NCBI GenBank assembly: GCA_903825575.1
Contig: CAIKAW010000004.1
Location: 1 to 50,965 of the forward strand
DNA from: an uncultured bacterium
GTDB lineage: Bacteria > Actinomycetota > Actinomycetes > S36-B12 > CAIKAW01
DNA length: 50,965 nucleotides
Direction: 5' to 3'
In this document: piece after piece, positions 1 through 9,274 of the stretch
Layout of the letters: every line of letters begins with the position of its first letter
Position numbering within the stretch: position 1 is the stretch's first letter
Program-made: the position numbers and the translations under genes
The notes under the pieces: model-generated
Seen by the model: the letters and a program-made list of their open reading frames with translations, nothing else
Told to the model about the DNA's origin: nothing
Database searches by the model: none

Positions 1-568
1 AGGGGCTACCACCAGAGCCGGGCTGCTACCGGGCCCGTTGCGGGACAGGTTCGGCTTTACGGCACATCTGGACTTCTACGACACCGTTGATTTGATCGAG
101 ATTGTCACCCGCAGCGCCCGCTTGCTGGGCGTCGATTTGGCGCCCGATGCGGCCGCGGAGGTCGCCGGACGTTCGCGGGGGACGCCACGAGTCGTAAACC
201 GACTCTTGCGTCGCGTACGAGACTTCGGCCAGGTGCATGGCGACGGTCGGGTGGATTTGCAAGTGGCCAAAGCAGCCTTGGCCCTCTTCGAAGTCGATGT
301 GCTCGGCCTCGACCGGCTCGATCGAGCGGTCTTAGATGCCCTTTTGCGTCGATTTGGCGGGGGACCGGTGGGCGTGAGCACCTTGGCGGTGGCGGTCGGT
401 GAGGAAATCGAGACCGTTGAGACCGTGGTGGAGCCGTATTTGGTTCGAAGTGGTTTGCTGGCCCGGACCCCACGGGGGCGGGTTGCCACGCCGGCCGCCT
501 GGGAGCATCTCGACCTTGTGGCGCCCGGGGATGTGGCTGGACAGGCGCGTCTGGAATTCCCGGACTAG
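1..568 (+). CDS. ruvB: RuvB, Holliday junction branch-migration helicase (C-terminal part; 5' end outside window)
   Basis: The reading frame is open from base 2 to the TAG at 566-568 (188 residues visible). It opens with GATTRAGLL and PLRDRFG, the sensor/arginine-finger region of the RuvB AAA+ ATPase, and continues through the small lid domain ([21 protein letters not shown]) into the C-terminal winged-helix DNA-binding domain. RuvB hexamers drive branch migration of Holliday junctions with RuvA and RuvC. The Walker A and B motifs lie upstream of the window. It is followed by yajC-secD-secF, the usual actinobacterial order. Confidence 0.95.
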   Translation, partial: GATTRAGLLPGPLRDRFGFTAHLDFYDTVDLIEIVTRSARLLGVDLAPDAAAEVAGRSRGTPRVVNRLLRRVRDFGQVHGDGRVDLQVAKAALALFEVDVLGLDRLDRAVLDALLRRFGGGPVGVSTLAVAVGEEIETVETVVEPYLVRSGLLARTPRGRVATPAAWEHLDLVAPGDVAGQARLEFPD

Positions 569-576
569 GAGCCGGA

Positions 577-582
577 TAGACT
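577..582 (+). promoter_or_regulatory. Possible -10 box (TAGACT) for the yajC-secD-secF operon
   Basis: TAGACT lies just after the ruvB stop and about 62 nt before the yajC start. It matches the actinobacterial housekeeping -10 pattern TANNNT. No convincing -35 element is visible, so this is a weak call. Confidence 0.3.
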
Positions 583-644
583 CCGCGCGGCGCACCGATT
601 GGTGCCCGCAACCGTGCTCCTAGCACCGGACAGTTGGAAGCCCC

Positions 645-1025
645 GTGAACAGTTCGCTGATTGGGCAAGCGCCCTCGCCCTTCGATGCTTTGGTTGCAGC
701 GGCAAGCAAGAGCAGTCCCACTTCGCTCATACTGCCATTGCTGCTGGTCGTGGCGTTCTACTTCCTGTTGATTCGTCCTCAGCGGAACCGGCAGAAGAAG
801 GCAACGTCGCTGCGCTCTCAGATGATGCCGGGCCAGAAGATCGTGACCATCGGTGGCGTCTATGGCACAGTGACGGACATCGACGATGAGAGTTTTGGGC
901 TCGTAATTGCGCCAGGCGTCGAAGTCCGTTTCGTCAAGTCAGCACTCGGAAGAGTTATCGAATCAATCGGCGATCATGAGTCGATTCCGGATTCAGATCA
1001 CGGGCCGGACGCTCCGAACTCGTAA
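645..1025 (+). CDS. yajC: YajC, Sec translocase accessory subunit
   Basis: A 126-residue protein with a GTG start, a short N-terminal segment, one transmembrane helix at about residues 27-43, the conserved RPQRNRQKK just after it, and a small cytoplasmic domain containing MMPGQKIVTIGGVYGTV. This is the standard YajC architecture. YajC associates with SecD and SecF, which pull translocating polypeptides across the membrane using the proton-motive force. It sits directly upstream of secD and is almost certainly co-transcribed with it. The C-terminal tail (about residues 108-126) is acidic and probably disordered. Confidence 0.93.
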   Translation: MNSSLIGQAPSPFDALVAAASKSSPTSLILPLLLVVAFYFLLIRPQRNRQKKATSLRSQMMPGQKIVTIGGVYGTVTDIDDESFGLVIAPGVEVRFVKSALGRVIESIGDHESIPDSDHGPDAPNS

Positions 1026-1090
1026 ACGGGAATATGTCGAGGACAATGCTTTCGGCGCGCACCAGCGGGCCCTGAACTTGGAAGGCAACG

Positions 1091-2803
1091 GTGGCTTCAT
1101 CTAAATCCGGATATCCCGGCCGCACACTGTCCGTACTTGTGGTGGCTGTGATTGGGTTGCTCGCTTGGACTTGGTGGCCCGGATACTCCCATGCGCCCAA
1201 GCTAGGACTTGACCTGCGCGGGGGCACTCAGGTGATCCTGACGCCTTCGTTGGCGCACGGTCAGGGCGGCACCATAAGCCAGGATGCCCTAAACCAGACC
1301 GTCGGCATCATCCAACAGCGAGTCAACGGTCTCGGCGTGTCTGAAGCCACCGTGAGTTTGCAAGGTAATGGCAACAACGCGGCCATTGTGGTCTCGGTGC
1401 CTGGAGTCAACCAGCAACAGATTGCCAACACGCTCAAAGAGACTGCCTTGCTCGACTTCCGGCCGGTGTCGCAAGAGGCGGTTTCCAGCCCGACGACACC
1501 TACGCCGTCGGCCAGCGCCAGCGCGAGCTCGAAGGCATCTACGGTGGCCAAGCCAGGCGCCAGCGGGTCTTCCAGCGCCACCCCGAGCGCTTCGGCCTCG
1601 CCGACTGCCTCGCCTTCAGCCTCCACGTCTGCGACCCCGGCTCCTTCAGGTTCTGGATCCGCCGCAGCCGGTCCGACGGCACCAATCACATCGGCCAACA
1701 ACGATGCGGCACTCCAGGCCGCCTACGCCGCAATTGATTGTTCGAACCCGGCTAATCGCCCGGGAGGGGTTCCCGATGACCCCACTAAGTGGGCCGTGAC
1801 CTGCAGTCAGGACGGCGGCTTGAAGTACCTGCTTGAGCCAGCCTTCATCAAGGGCACAAACGTGAGCAACGCTCAGGCCAGCCTGCCGCAGAGTGGCGGT
1901 GCTTCGTGGATCGTGAACCTGACTTTCGATGGCGCCGGTTCCAAGGCTCTAGCAACCGTGTCTACGAGCCTGGTCAGCAAGCCTTCGCCGCAGAACCAGT
2001 TCGCGATCGTCCTTGATGGGCTGGTCGTTGAATCGCCGTACTTCCAGCAGGCGATTCTTGGTGGCCAAGCTGAGATTTCCGGAAACTTCACCGTCGAACA
2101 GGCCAAGAGCTTGGCGAATGTGCTGAAGTACGGAGCACTTCCCTTGACCCTCAACATTGGCGAAGTTACATCGGTCTCCCCAACGATTGGGTCAGACCAG
2201 TTGACGGCCGGGCTCCTCGCAGGTGGGATCGGGCTGGCGTTGGTGTTGTTGTACCTGTTGCTCTACTACCGGGCTCTTGGCTTGGTATCTATCGCCAGCC
2301 TGCTATTCGCTGCCCTTATCTCGTACGGCCTTTTCGTCGTGCTCGGCCGCACGATTGGCTTCACGTTTACGTTGGCTGGTGTGGCTGGAGCGATCGTGGC
2401 GATCGGAATCACGGCCGACTCGTTCGTCGTCTATTTCGAGCGCATCCGCGATGAGATTCGAGACGGCAAGTCTTTGCGTGCCGGGGTTGACTCTGCTTGG
2501 ATTCGTGCCCGGCGAACGATTTTGGCGGCGGACTTCGTCTCGATTCTGGCCGCTGTGGTTCTCTATTACCTGTCCGTAGGCAGCGTCCGCGGCTTCGCGT
2601 TCACTCTTGGACTTACGACCTTGGTTGATATCGGCGTTGCCTTCCTGTTCACTCGACCGCTGGTCGTCTATGTGGCTCGAAGTAAGTGGTTCTCAGGCGG
2701 TTCTGGCATGACCGGGCTCTCGCCCGCTCGACTGGGGGTCGCCAGCCTGGGAGCTCCTCCTCGTAAGACTCGCCCCGGCAGCACATCGACGAAGGGTGCC
2801 TGA
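1091..2803 (+). CDS. secD: SecD, protein translocase subunit
   Basis: A 570-residue RND-family protein. An N-terminal membrane segment (about residues 9-28) is followed by the LGLDLRGGTQVIL motif, a large extracytoplasmic P1 region, and a block of five membrane helices containing GITADSFVVYFERIRDE, the actinobacterial form of the SecD proton-path motif. The GTG start has a GGAAGG Shine-Dalgarno 5 nt upstream. A stretch of roughly 70 residues made almost only of Ser, Ala, Pro, Thr and Gly (about residues 131-200) splits P1. The stop overlaps the secF start (TGATG), implying translational coupling. Confidence 0.96.
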   Translation: MASSKSGYPGRTLSVLVVAVIGLLAWTWWPGYSHAPKLGLDLRGGTQVILTPSLAHGQGGTISQDALNQTVGIIQQRVNGLGVSEATVSLQGNGNNAAIVVSVPGVNQQQIANTLKETALLDFRPVSQEAVSSPTTPTPSASASASSKASTVAKPGASGSSSATPSASASPTASPSASTSATPAPSGSGSAAAGPTAPITSANNDAALQAAYAAIDCSNPANRPGGVPDDPTKWAVTCSQDGGLKYLLEPAFIKGTNVSNAQASLPQSGGASWIVNLTFDGAGSKALATVSTSLVSKPSPQNQFAIVLDGLVVESPYFQQAILGGQAEISGNFTVEQAKSLANVLKYGALPLTLNIGEVTSVSPTIGSDQLTAGLLAGGIGLALVLLYLLLYYRALGLVSIASLLFAALISYGLFVVLGRTIGFTFTLAGVAGAIVAIGITADSFVVYFERIRDEIRDGKSLRAGVDSAWIRARRTILAADFVSILAAVVLYYLSVGSVRGFAFTLGLTTLVDIGVAFLFTRPLVVYVARSKWFSGGSGMTGLSPARLGVASLGAPPRKTRPGSTSTKGA

Positions 2804-3918
2804 TGTCTCGCCTCGGCAGGCTTGGCCACAATCTGTACGTCGGACAAGTCTCCTATGACTTTGTCGGCCGGCGAAGAGTCTGGTACTCAATCTCCGGCGT
2901 GATCGTCGCCGTAGCTGTTCTTGGGCTTTCAGTGTTTGGGCTGAACCTTGGGATTGAATTCAAGGGCGGAGCCGCTTTCGTCGTACCAGTGAGCAACTGT
3001 TCGGTACCGACCGCGCGCGCGGCAGTGGCTAGCGCTGGCGTAAACGGTGCTCAGGTTCAGTCCCTTAGCGGCGGACGGATCCGGATCCAAACACCAACAT
3101 TGACTACTGATCAGTCCCAGACGGTTGCCAACTCTGTGGCAAGCGCTTGCCATGTGGTCGCCGGCGACATTCAAATCCAAATCGTCGGTCCCACCTGGGG
3201 TAGCCAAATCACGAAGAAGGCCTTGACCGGCCTGCTGGTGTTTATAGCCTTCACAATTATCTTCCTCACGCTTTACTTCGAATGGCGAATGGCAGCAGGG
3301 GCCATCGTCGCGTTGATCCACGATGTGCTGATCACGATTGGTATCTATGCGATTAGCCGATTCGAGGTAACGCCAGCCACCGTCATTGGCGTCCTAACCA
3401 TTCTCGGCTACTCGCTCTACGACACAGTGGTCGTATTCGACAAGGTGAAAGAGAACACAAAGACGGTTGCTGGTCAGAATCGCTACACCTACAGCGGGGC
3501 CGCAAACCTCGCGGTCAACCAGACTCTGGTTCGTTCCATCAACACCTCTGTGGTGGCCTTGCTCCCTGTGGCAGCAATCCTTTTCGTCGGCGCCGGATTG
3601 CTAGGCGCTGGGACACTTAAAGACCTAGCGCTTGCGCTGTTCGTCGGAATCGCCGCAGGCACCTACTCGTCGATTTTTGTTGCGACTCCCGTGTTGTGCC
3701 AGCTCAAAGAGCGCGATCCGGCAATGCAGGCTTTGGCCCGGCGGGTTTCCGCACGCAACTCCGCTGTGGCCAAGTCGACTGGCCAGCCCGCGGACCCAGA
3801 TGGTGCTAACGAGGTCGAGGATTTTGACCAGCCCGTCGCTAGTTCGGGATCCAGTGCCGGTCGGCCTACCGGCCCGCGCAATCAACCCCGACGAGCAAAA
3901 CCGCGTCGCACTCGTTAG
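2803..3918 (+). CDS. secF: SecF, protein translocase subunit
   Basis: A 371-residue partner of SecD. It has an N-terminal membrane helix (about residues 27-47), LGIEFKGGAAF, a short extracytoplasmic loop with two cysteines, and a helix block containing GYSLYDTVVVFDKVKEN (about residues 200-217), the SecF signature. With SecD and YajC it forms the complex that assists late steps of export through SecYEG. The C-terminal 45 residues are rich in Pro, Arg and Asp and look disordered. The start overlaps the end of secD. Confidence 0.96.
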   Translation: MSRLGRLGHNLYVGQVSYDFVGRRRVWYSISGVIVAVAVLGLSVFGLNLGIEFKGGAAFVVPVSNCSVPTARAAVASAGVNGAQVQSLSGGRIRIQTPTLTTDQSQTVANSVASACHVVAGDIQIQIVGPTWGSQITKKALTGLLVFIAFTIIFLTLYFEWRMAAGAIVALIHDVLITIGIYAISRFEVTPATVIGVLTILGYSLYDTVVVFDKVKENTKTVAGQNRYTYSGAANLAVNQTLVRSINTSVVALLPVAAILFVGAGLLGAGTLKDLALALFVGIAAGTYSSIFVATPVLCQLKERDPAMQALARRVSARNSAVAKSTGQPADPDGANEVEDFDQPVASSGSSAGRPTGPRNQPRRAKPRRTR

Positions 3919-3943
3919 CCAGACTCTTGCTCGCCCCTAGACT
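3915..3943 (+). promoter_or_regulatory. Candidate housekeeping promoter for rel
   Basis: TTAGCC (3915-3920, overlapping the secF stop) and TAGACT (3938-3943) are separated by 17 nt. This spacing is typical of the primary sigma factor and would give a 5' leader of about 15-20 nt carrying the GGGCGGGAG Shine-Dalgarno. The -35 match is only moderate. Confidence 0.4.
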
Positions 3944-3961
3944 TGGATTCCTAGGGCGGGA
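3930..3961 (+). repeat. Inverted repeat upstream of rel
   Basis: CCCTAG (3935-3940) and CTAGGG (3951-3956) pair around a 10-nt loop; with one bulged C the stem can extend through CTCGC/GCGGG. The right arm overlaps the rel ribosome-binding site. No T-run follows, so it is not a standard terminator. It could mask the ribosome-binding site in read-through transcripts from secF. Confidence 0.4.
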
Positions 3962-3967
3962 GTAACT

Positions 3968-6235
3968 GTGGCGAACGATGCGACGGCCAGTGAACGAGTT
4001 GTCGCGCCCATAGCCAGCGATGCCGGCTTCCGCTCGAGGCTGGCTCGCGCCGTTGGTGTAGGTCGCGGCTCCCACCCGGAGCTCGAACCTCTGATGAAGT
4101 CCTTGCGCCAGTACCACCCGAAATCTGATCACAAGCAGCTTGAGCGTGCCTACGACATGGCTAGCTATCTGCATCGCGACCAGGTGCGCAACTCTGGCGA
4201 CCCATATGTCACGCACCCGCTGGCCGTGGCTCAAGTGCTGGCTGAGCTTGGAATGACCGTGCCTACGCTGGTTGCGGCGTTGTTGCATGACACCTTGGAA
4301 GACACCGAATACACGCTCAATGACCTCCGAGAGGATTTCGGAGACGAAGTCGCAAAGCTCGTAGACGGGGTCACCAAGCTCGATAAGGTGAAGTACGGCC
4401 AAGCTTCGGCTGCAGAAACTGTTCGCAAGATGGTCGTTGCGATGGCCAAGGACATCCGGGTGTTGGTTATTAAGTTGGCTGACCGGCTGCACAACATGCG
4501 GACCTTGGGGTATTTGCCGCCAGAGAAGCAAGAGCGAATTGCTCGCGACACCTTGGAGATCTATGCGCCGTTGGCGCATCGGCTTGGGATGAACACGATC
4601 AAGTGGGAGCTAGAAGACCTAGCTTTTGCGAACTTGTATCCCAAGCTATTTGAGGAGATTGTCCGCCTTGTTGGCCAACGGGCACCGAGTCGAGATGTCT
4701 ACCTGTCTCGGGTGGTAAGCGCGATTGAGGAGGATCTGCGAACTTCCAAGATCAAGGCGTCAGTTACTGGTCGGCCTAAGCATTACTACTCGATCTACCA
4801 GAAGATGATCGTTGGCGGCCACGATTTCGCTGACATCTACGATCTCGTGGGTGTTCGAATCTTGGTTGAGTCAGTCCGGGACTGCTACGCGGTTTTGGGC
4901 ATCTTTCACTCGCGATGGAACCCGGTTCCCGGCCGGTTCAAGGACTACATCGCAATGCCAAAGTTCAACATGTACCAGTCCTTGCACACCACTGTAATTG
5001 GACCCGATGGCAAACCAGTCGAACTCCAAATCCGTACGTTTGATATGCATAGGGCCGCCGAGTTTGGCGTTGCGGCGCACTGGCGATACAAGCAACATGA
5101 GGTAGGCGGCAAGTCTGGGCCCGATGATTATGGCTGGCTGCGCCAACTTCTCGAGTGGCAGCGCGAGACAGAAGACCCAGGCGAATTCTTGGACGCCTTG
5201 CGGTTTGATCTGGGTAGCAACGAAGTATTCGTGTTCACACCGAAGGGCGATGTAGTCGCGCTCCCAAGCGGATCGACTTCAGTCGATTTCGCATATGCCG
5301 TGCATACCGAGGTTGGGCACCGCTGCGTTGGGGCGCGCGTGAATGGAAAACTGGTTCCGTTGGAATCAAAACTGGACAATGGTGATGTTGTCGAGATCTT
5401 CACCGCCAAAGCCGAAGGAGCAGGTCCTAGTCGCGATTGGCTGTTGTTTGTTGCCAGCCCCCGCGCCAGAAACAAGATCAAGGCTTGGTTCTCCAAGGAG
5501 CGCCGTGAAGAAGCCATCGAGCATGGCAAAGATCAACTTGCTCGCACCATGCGCAAGCAGGGGCTCCCACTTCAGCGGCTCTTAACAAATGCTGGGTTAC
5601 TGGAGATCGCTCAGGATCTGCACCAAGTAGATATCACTGGGCTTTACGCCGCGATTGGTGAAGGTCAGGTTTCGGCTCAAACCGTCGTACAGCGGTTGGT
5701 TGCTGCACTTGGCGGTGAATCGGCCACTAATGATGACATCGCCGAAACGGTTGCCGCATCTCGTATTTCTGGGCGCAGGTCTCATGTTGGCGACCCCGGA
5801 GTCGTTGTCCGAGGTGCTGACGATGTGTGGGTCAAGTTGTCGAAGTGTTGTACTCCGGTGCCTGGTGACGAAATTCAAGGGTTTGTCACCCGCGGTCAAG
5901 GGGTCTCGGTGCATCGAGCGGATTGCGTAAACCTGAAGGCTTTAGCCTCGTCAGACGGCGAACGAATGGTGGATGTGGATTGGGCGCCAACATCAAATTC
6001 TGTGTTCCTGGTAAACATCCAAGTGGAGGCGCTTGACCGGGCTCGACTGTTGTCAGATGTGACGAGGACGCTTTCGGATCAGCACGTAAATATCTTGTCC
6101 GCCTCTGTCAGCACAACTCGCGACCGGATTGCCCTCTCCCGGTTCACATTCGAGATGGGCGAACCCAAACACTTAGGTAGCGTCTTGAAGGCAGTACGAA
6201 ATATTGAGGGCGTATTCGACGTCTATCGAGTGTGA
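3968..6235 (+). CDS. rel: Rel, bifunctional (p)ppGpp synthetase/hydrolase
   Basis: A 755-residue RelA/SpoT homolog that makes and degrades the alarmone (p)ppGpp. Domains in order: HD hydrolase with HDTLEDT near residue 108; synthetase with the RFKD motif ([13 protein letters not shown] near residue 321) that marks bifunctional enzymes; TGS domain ([18 protein letters not shown], about 420-480); a helical/Cys-containing region with [15 protein letters not shown]; and a C-terminal ACT domain ending at residue 755. Both catalytic domains look intact. Length is usual for actinobacterial Rel. The GTG start is preceded by GGGCGGGAG. Confidence 0.96.
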   Translation: MANDATASERVVAPIASDAGFRSRLARAVGVGRGSHPELEPLMKSLRQYHPKSDHKQLERAYDMASYLHRDQVRNSGDPYVTHPLAVAQVLAELGMTVPTLVAALLHDTLEDTEYTLNDLREDFGDEVAKLVDGVTKLDKVKYGQASAAETVRKMVVAMAKDIRVLVIKLADRLHNMRTLGYLPPEKQERIARDTLEIYAPLAHRLGMNTIKWELEDLAFANLYPKLFEEIVRLVGQRAPSRDVYLSRVVSAIEEDLRTSKIKASVTGRPKHYYSIYQKMIVGGHDFADIYDLVGVRILVESVRDCYAVLGIFHSRWNPVPGRFKDYIAMPKFNMYQSLHTTVIGPDGKPVELQIRTFDMHRAAEFGVAAHWRYKQHEVGGKSGPDDYGWLRQLLEWQRETEDPGEFLDALRFDLGSNEVFVFTPKGDVVALPSGSTSVDFAYAVHTEVGHRCVGARVNGKLVPLESKLDNGDVVEIFTAKAEGAGPSRDWLLFVASPRARNKIKAWFSKERREEAIEHGKDQLARTMRKQGLPLQRLLTNAGLLEIAQDLHQVDITGLYAAIGEGQVSAQTVVQRLVAALGGESATNDDIAETVAASRISGRRSHVGDPGVVVRGADDVWVKLSKCCTPVPGDEIQGFVTRGQGVSVHRADCVNLKALASSDGERMVDVDWAPTSNSVFLVNIQVEALDRARLLSDVTRTLSDQHVNILSASVSTTRDRIALSRFTFEMGEPKHLGSVLKAVRNIEGVFDVYRV

Positions 6236-6248
6236 ATTCGCCCTATAA

Positions 6249-7493
6249 CTAGGAGCTGAATTCCTCGGCTGCAGCTTCGGCGGCGGCAAGGAGACCGCGT
6301 TGCGCAGCGAGATCGGCTTGTGCTTGATCAATTGACTTTGAATCATTTGACGCTTGCGCAGCAGCCAGCGCCTTTTCGAGTTTAAGGACACTGCCGAGAA
6401 ATAGTTCGACAGTTGAGCGGGCGCGAGCTCCGGCTTCAGGGTTACTTCGGCGCCAACGATCCTGCTCCGAATTTCGGACTGCTTCTTCCACGCGTCGGAG
6501 CCGAGCGTCAATCCGTTCCTTGTCGTTGCGCGGAACGTGGCCTGCCTTCTCCCAGCGTTCTTGGATTTTTCGAAGTGCAGCTTTGGATGCCTCGGCATCC
6601 TTAACGGGCAGCAGCGCCTCCGCTTCGGTTGCGAGTGCTTCCTTTGTCGCCAAATTGCCCTTGAGGTCGGCGTCGCGCACGTCTAGTGCAGCAGAACGCG
6701 CGGCGAAGAACTTCTCCTGGGCGTCGCGGAATGTCGCCCAGTACCTGTCTTCCTCGACTCGGTTACCGCGGGGGGCGATCTTCCACTCAGCCATTAGGTC
6801 GCGAAAGGCAGTTGCAGTTGAAGTCCAATCAGTGGACTCAGACAGCTCCTCGGCCCGTTTTAGCAGGCTTGTCTTTGCCAGCTTCGCTTCCGCTCGGACG
6901 ATATCGACGGTCGCAAAATGGGTTCGACGCGCTTTGTCGAAGGCCGAGCGGGCGTTGCTGAAGCGCTTCCAGAGTTCCTGCTCGGTGTTTCTCTCCCCGT
7001 GCGGTTTGGCCTGCCAGTCAGTCAGCAATTCCTTATAGCGCTCACCGGTGGACTTCCACTGGGTTGAAGTTGAGAGTCGTTCGGCTTCGTCAACTATGGC
7101 GACCCGTTCAGCCACTGCCGCGGCCTTAGCGGCCTTCTTGGCTTCGGTTGCCGCCACTCGTTGAGTTCGGACTAGGTCGTCCAAAGCATCTAGGCGAAGA
7201 AGCAGGGCGGCGATGTCGCCAACGCAGCTGGGCTCCACGAGCGCTGCGCGGACTTTGGCGGAAGTCTGATGTGCACTATCGGCGTTCGATTTCCCGTCGG
7301 CCAACCGTCGGATGGCCAGTTCTACTTCGGCGGCGAGATCGTCGAATCGGCGTTGGAAGAATGCCAATCCGGCAGCTGGTTCACCGGCGGCCCATTGCCC
7401 TACTCGATGTTCGGTTCCGGAGGGCAGGCGGACAAAGACCACGCCTTCGGCATCCACGCGCCCAGTAGGCAACGCAGCGGCGCCTTCGGTCAT
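6249..7493 (-). CDS. DUF349 domain protein
   Basis: A 414-residue, highly charged, mostly alpha-helical protein with repeated Trp-containing modules (W..KPHGERNTEQELWKRF, W..APRGNRVEEDRYW, W..AGHVPRNDKERID) typical of tandem DUF349 repeats. DUF349 proteins next to rel are common in Actinomycetota; their biochemical role is not established. The N-terminus (about residues 1-60) carries a beta-rich part. The ATG start has an AGGAGG Shine-Dalgarno. It is convergent with rel, with only 13 bp between the stops and no obvious terminator. Confidence 0.88.
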   Translation of the reverse strand: MTEGAAALPTGRVDAEGVVFVRLPSGTEHRVGQWAAGEPAAGLAFFQRRFDDLAAEVELAIRRLADGKSNADSAHQTSAKVRAALVEPSCVGDIAALLLRLDALDDLVRTQRVAATEAKKAAKAAAVAERVAIVDEAERLSTSTQWKSTGERYKELLTDWQAKPHGERNTEQELWKRFSNARSAFDKARRTHFATVDIVRAEAKLAKTSLLKRAEELSESTDWTSTATAFRDLMAEWKIAPRGNRVEEDRYWATFRDAQEKFFAARSAALDVRDADLKGNLATKEALATEAEALLPVKDAEASKAALRKIQERWEKAGHVPRNDKERIDARLRRVEEAVRNSEQDRWRRSNPEAGARARSTVELFLGSVLKLEKALAAAQASNDSKSIDQAQADLAAQRGLLAAAEAAAEEFSS

Positions 7494-7525
7494 TTTCGGT
7501 CCTCCTGCAGATTCGGTCTGTGCTT

Positions 7526-7531
7526 AGCCTA
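7526..7531 (-). promoter_or_regulatory. -10 box (TAGGCT) for the DUF349 gene
   Basis: On the minus strand TAGGCT lies 32 nt before the ATG at 7493, between the upstream cyclophilin gene and the DUF349 gene. This gives the gene its own short leader with an AGGAGG site. No clear -35 element is visible. Confidence 0.4.
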
Positions 7532-7539
7532 GAGGCTGA

Positions 7540-8385
7540 CTACGTGGCGCTTGCCTTCGAGATTACCAAGGGCTGAATTGGGGACCCGTCCGTTCCTCCA
7601 CCAGTGACCCCTTGATTTGCCACGTACTTGGCAATATCTAGGCCTGAAGTGACCTTGCCCCACACGGTGTAGTTCGGTCCGAGGGTGGTGTTCGCGAAAA
7701 CAATGAAGAACTGGCTGCCACCGGTATTGGGTCCAGAATTGGCCATTGCCACCGTTCCAGCCGGGTAATTCACGCCGCTGACCGAAGGCAAGTTCTCATC
7801 GGGCACCGTGTAGCCCGGGCCACCACTTCCAGTGCCGGTCGGGTCCCCACACTGAATGACGAAGATTCCAGTCGTGGTCAGGCGGTGGCACTTGGTGTTG
7901 TTGAAGTAGCCCTGAGCTGCCAGGAACACCATCGAGGAGACAGTCTTAGGTGCCTTGGCCGCGGTCAGAGCTATCTTGATTTGGCCACAGTTGGTGGTCA
8001 ACGTCAGCACTGGTTTGCTCGTTGCACTAACGCTGATAACTGGTGCCTTTGGCCAATGCAGGACATTGGTTCGTACAGTCGCAGGTGCACCGCAGGTAAC
8101 TGTGGTTGCCAGGGCCCAGCTGGGTTTTGCGCTAGGAGAGGCACTAGGTGTCGGCTTGGCTGCAGTCGGCGTAGAGCTGGTAGGCCAAAGAAGGTAGCCA
8201 AGGCCCGCGAGCACGATTGCAACCCCGACGATGGCTCCAACAACCTGATTGCGACGTTTGGCTTTGGTGTGTTGCTGGCGACGCTTGGCGGCCTGTCGTT
8301 CGGCTTTAAGCCGAGCAAGTTCGCGCTGACGTTTGGCCCCAGCAGCCGTTACCTGTCGAGGAAGCTCACTCTTGTTGCCCGACAC
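7540..8385 (-). CDS. Membrane-anchored cyclophilin-type peptidyl-prolyl isomerase
   Basis: A 281-residue protein with a very basic N-terminal coil (residues 1-45, rich in Arg, Lys, Gln and Ala), one membrane helix at about 47-67, a Ser/Thr/Pro/Ala linker, and an extracytoplasmic cyclophilin domain. The domain shows KCHRL, VIQCGDPTGTGSGGPGY, GTVAMAN and GGSQFFIVFA, the PPIase active-site blocks. It probably assists folding of exported proteins; the exact partner is unknown. The GTG start is preceded by GGAGGG. Two cysteines in the domain could form a disulfide. Confidence 0.9.
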   Translation of the reverse strand: MSGNKSELPRQVTAAGAKRQRELARLKAERQAAKRRQQHTKAKRRNQVVGAIVGVAIVLAGLGYLLWPTSSTPTAAKPTPSASPSAKPSWALATTVTCGAPATVRTNVLHWPKAPVISVSATSKPVLTLTTNCGQIKIALTAAKAPKTVSSMVFLAAQGYFNNTKCHRLTTTGIFVIQCGDPTGTGSGGPGYTVPDENLPSVSGVNYPAGTVAMANSGPNTGGSQFFIVFANTTLGPNYTVWGKVTSGLDIAKYVANQGVTGGGTDGSPIQPLVISKASAT

Positions 8386-8575
8386 TGGCCCTCCGACTGG
8401 TCTTGCAGCGGGCCTACCCCGCTTGGCACGCCGGGAAGGCGTCCGTCGAGAGTCTAGGCAAGGTACCCCGGTCGCAGCGCGTCGGTCCCGAACCGGTTTC
8501 CCCGGAGGGGGATCAGGCGACTACCCTCGAGTGGCCGCGTGACAGCCCGTTACGCCTGAACGTGAGGCCCTATTC
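8386..8575. promoter_or_regulatory. Divergent intergenic region between the cyclophilin and hydrolase genes
   Basis: This 190-bp gap separates divergent genes. On the minus strand TAGACT at 8450-8455 is a plausible -10 box for the cyclophilin gene. On the plus strand TACCCT at 8522-8527 is a plausible -10 box for the hydrolase/hisS operon. I see no clear -35 boxes or operator. Confidence 0.35.
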
Positions 8576-9274
8576 GTGCTGGTAGCTGGATTCCCCGCGG
8601 GCCCGTGGGGCACGAACTGCTGGGTTGTGGCAGTCGGTGCTGGGGCGGAGTGCCTCGTGATTGATCCAGGCAAGGATGTCGCATCCGGCCTCAGTGAGGT
8701 GCTCCGGGAGAATCGGCTTCGGCCGGTGGCGGTCCTTTTGACTCACGGACACATCGATCACATGTGGTCGGTTACGCCGGTGAGCGCCGACTATGGAATT
8801 CCTGCCTACATCCATCCCGCCGATCGAGAACGGCTCACCGACCCCTCGCTCAGCCGCGGTGCAACGTCCCAAGCATTGCTCGCAGCTTCCGGAGGCCAGT
8901 TGCAGTTTCAGGAGCCAGCTGAGGTGCGGGAATTAGCTGATGGACTGGTTCTGGAACTTGCCGGCGTCGCCTTGCGGGTCAACCATGCGCCAGGTCACAC
9001 CCAAGGCTCAGTTGCTTTCACGGTTGATCTGCCGGATGAACCCCTGATGTTCTCGGGAGATCTTCTGTTTGCCGGATCGGTAGGCCGCACCGACCTTGCG
9101 GGTGGCGATCCAGATGCCATGCTGGCGTCGTTGGCCAGGGTTGCGCTGTCGCAGCCGGACAATATGACGGTATGTCCTGGGCATGGCCAGACGACGACGA
9201 TCGGCCAAGAGCGGATGTCGAACCCGTATCTTCAGCAGTCAACGTCGGGCAATTCGACTAGGAGGGGCTTGTGA
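8576..9274 (+). CDS. Metallo-beta-lactamase-fold hydrolase (glyoxalase II-like)
   Basis: A 232-residue enzyme with the zinc-binding motif THGHIDH (His57, His59, Asp61, His62), a second ligand region [10 protein letters not shown], the bridging aspartate in [15 protein letters not shown], and a terminal [11 protein letters not shown]. This is the hydroxyacylglutathione-hydrolase-like group of the superfamily. The true substrate is not shown by the sequence; most actinomycetes use mycothiol rather than glutathione, so a mycothiol-thioester role is possible. The stop overlaps the hisS start (GTGA). The pairing with hisS is conserved in Actinomycetota. Confidence 0.88.
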   Translation: MLVAGFPAGPWGTNCWVVAVGAGAECLVIDPGKDVASGLSEVLRENRLRPVAVLLTHGHIDHMWSVTPVSADYGIPAYIHPADRERLTDPSLSRGATSQALLAASGGQLQFQEPAEVRELADGLVLELAGVALRVNHAPGHTQGSVAFTVDLPDEPLMFSGDLLFAGSVGRTDLAGGDPDAMLASLARVALSQPDNMTVCPGHGQTTTIGQERMSNPYLQQSTSGNSTRRGL

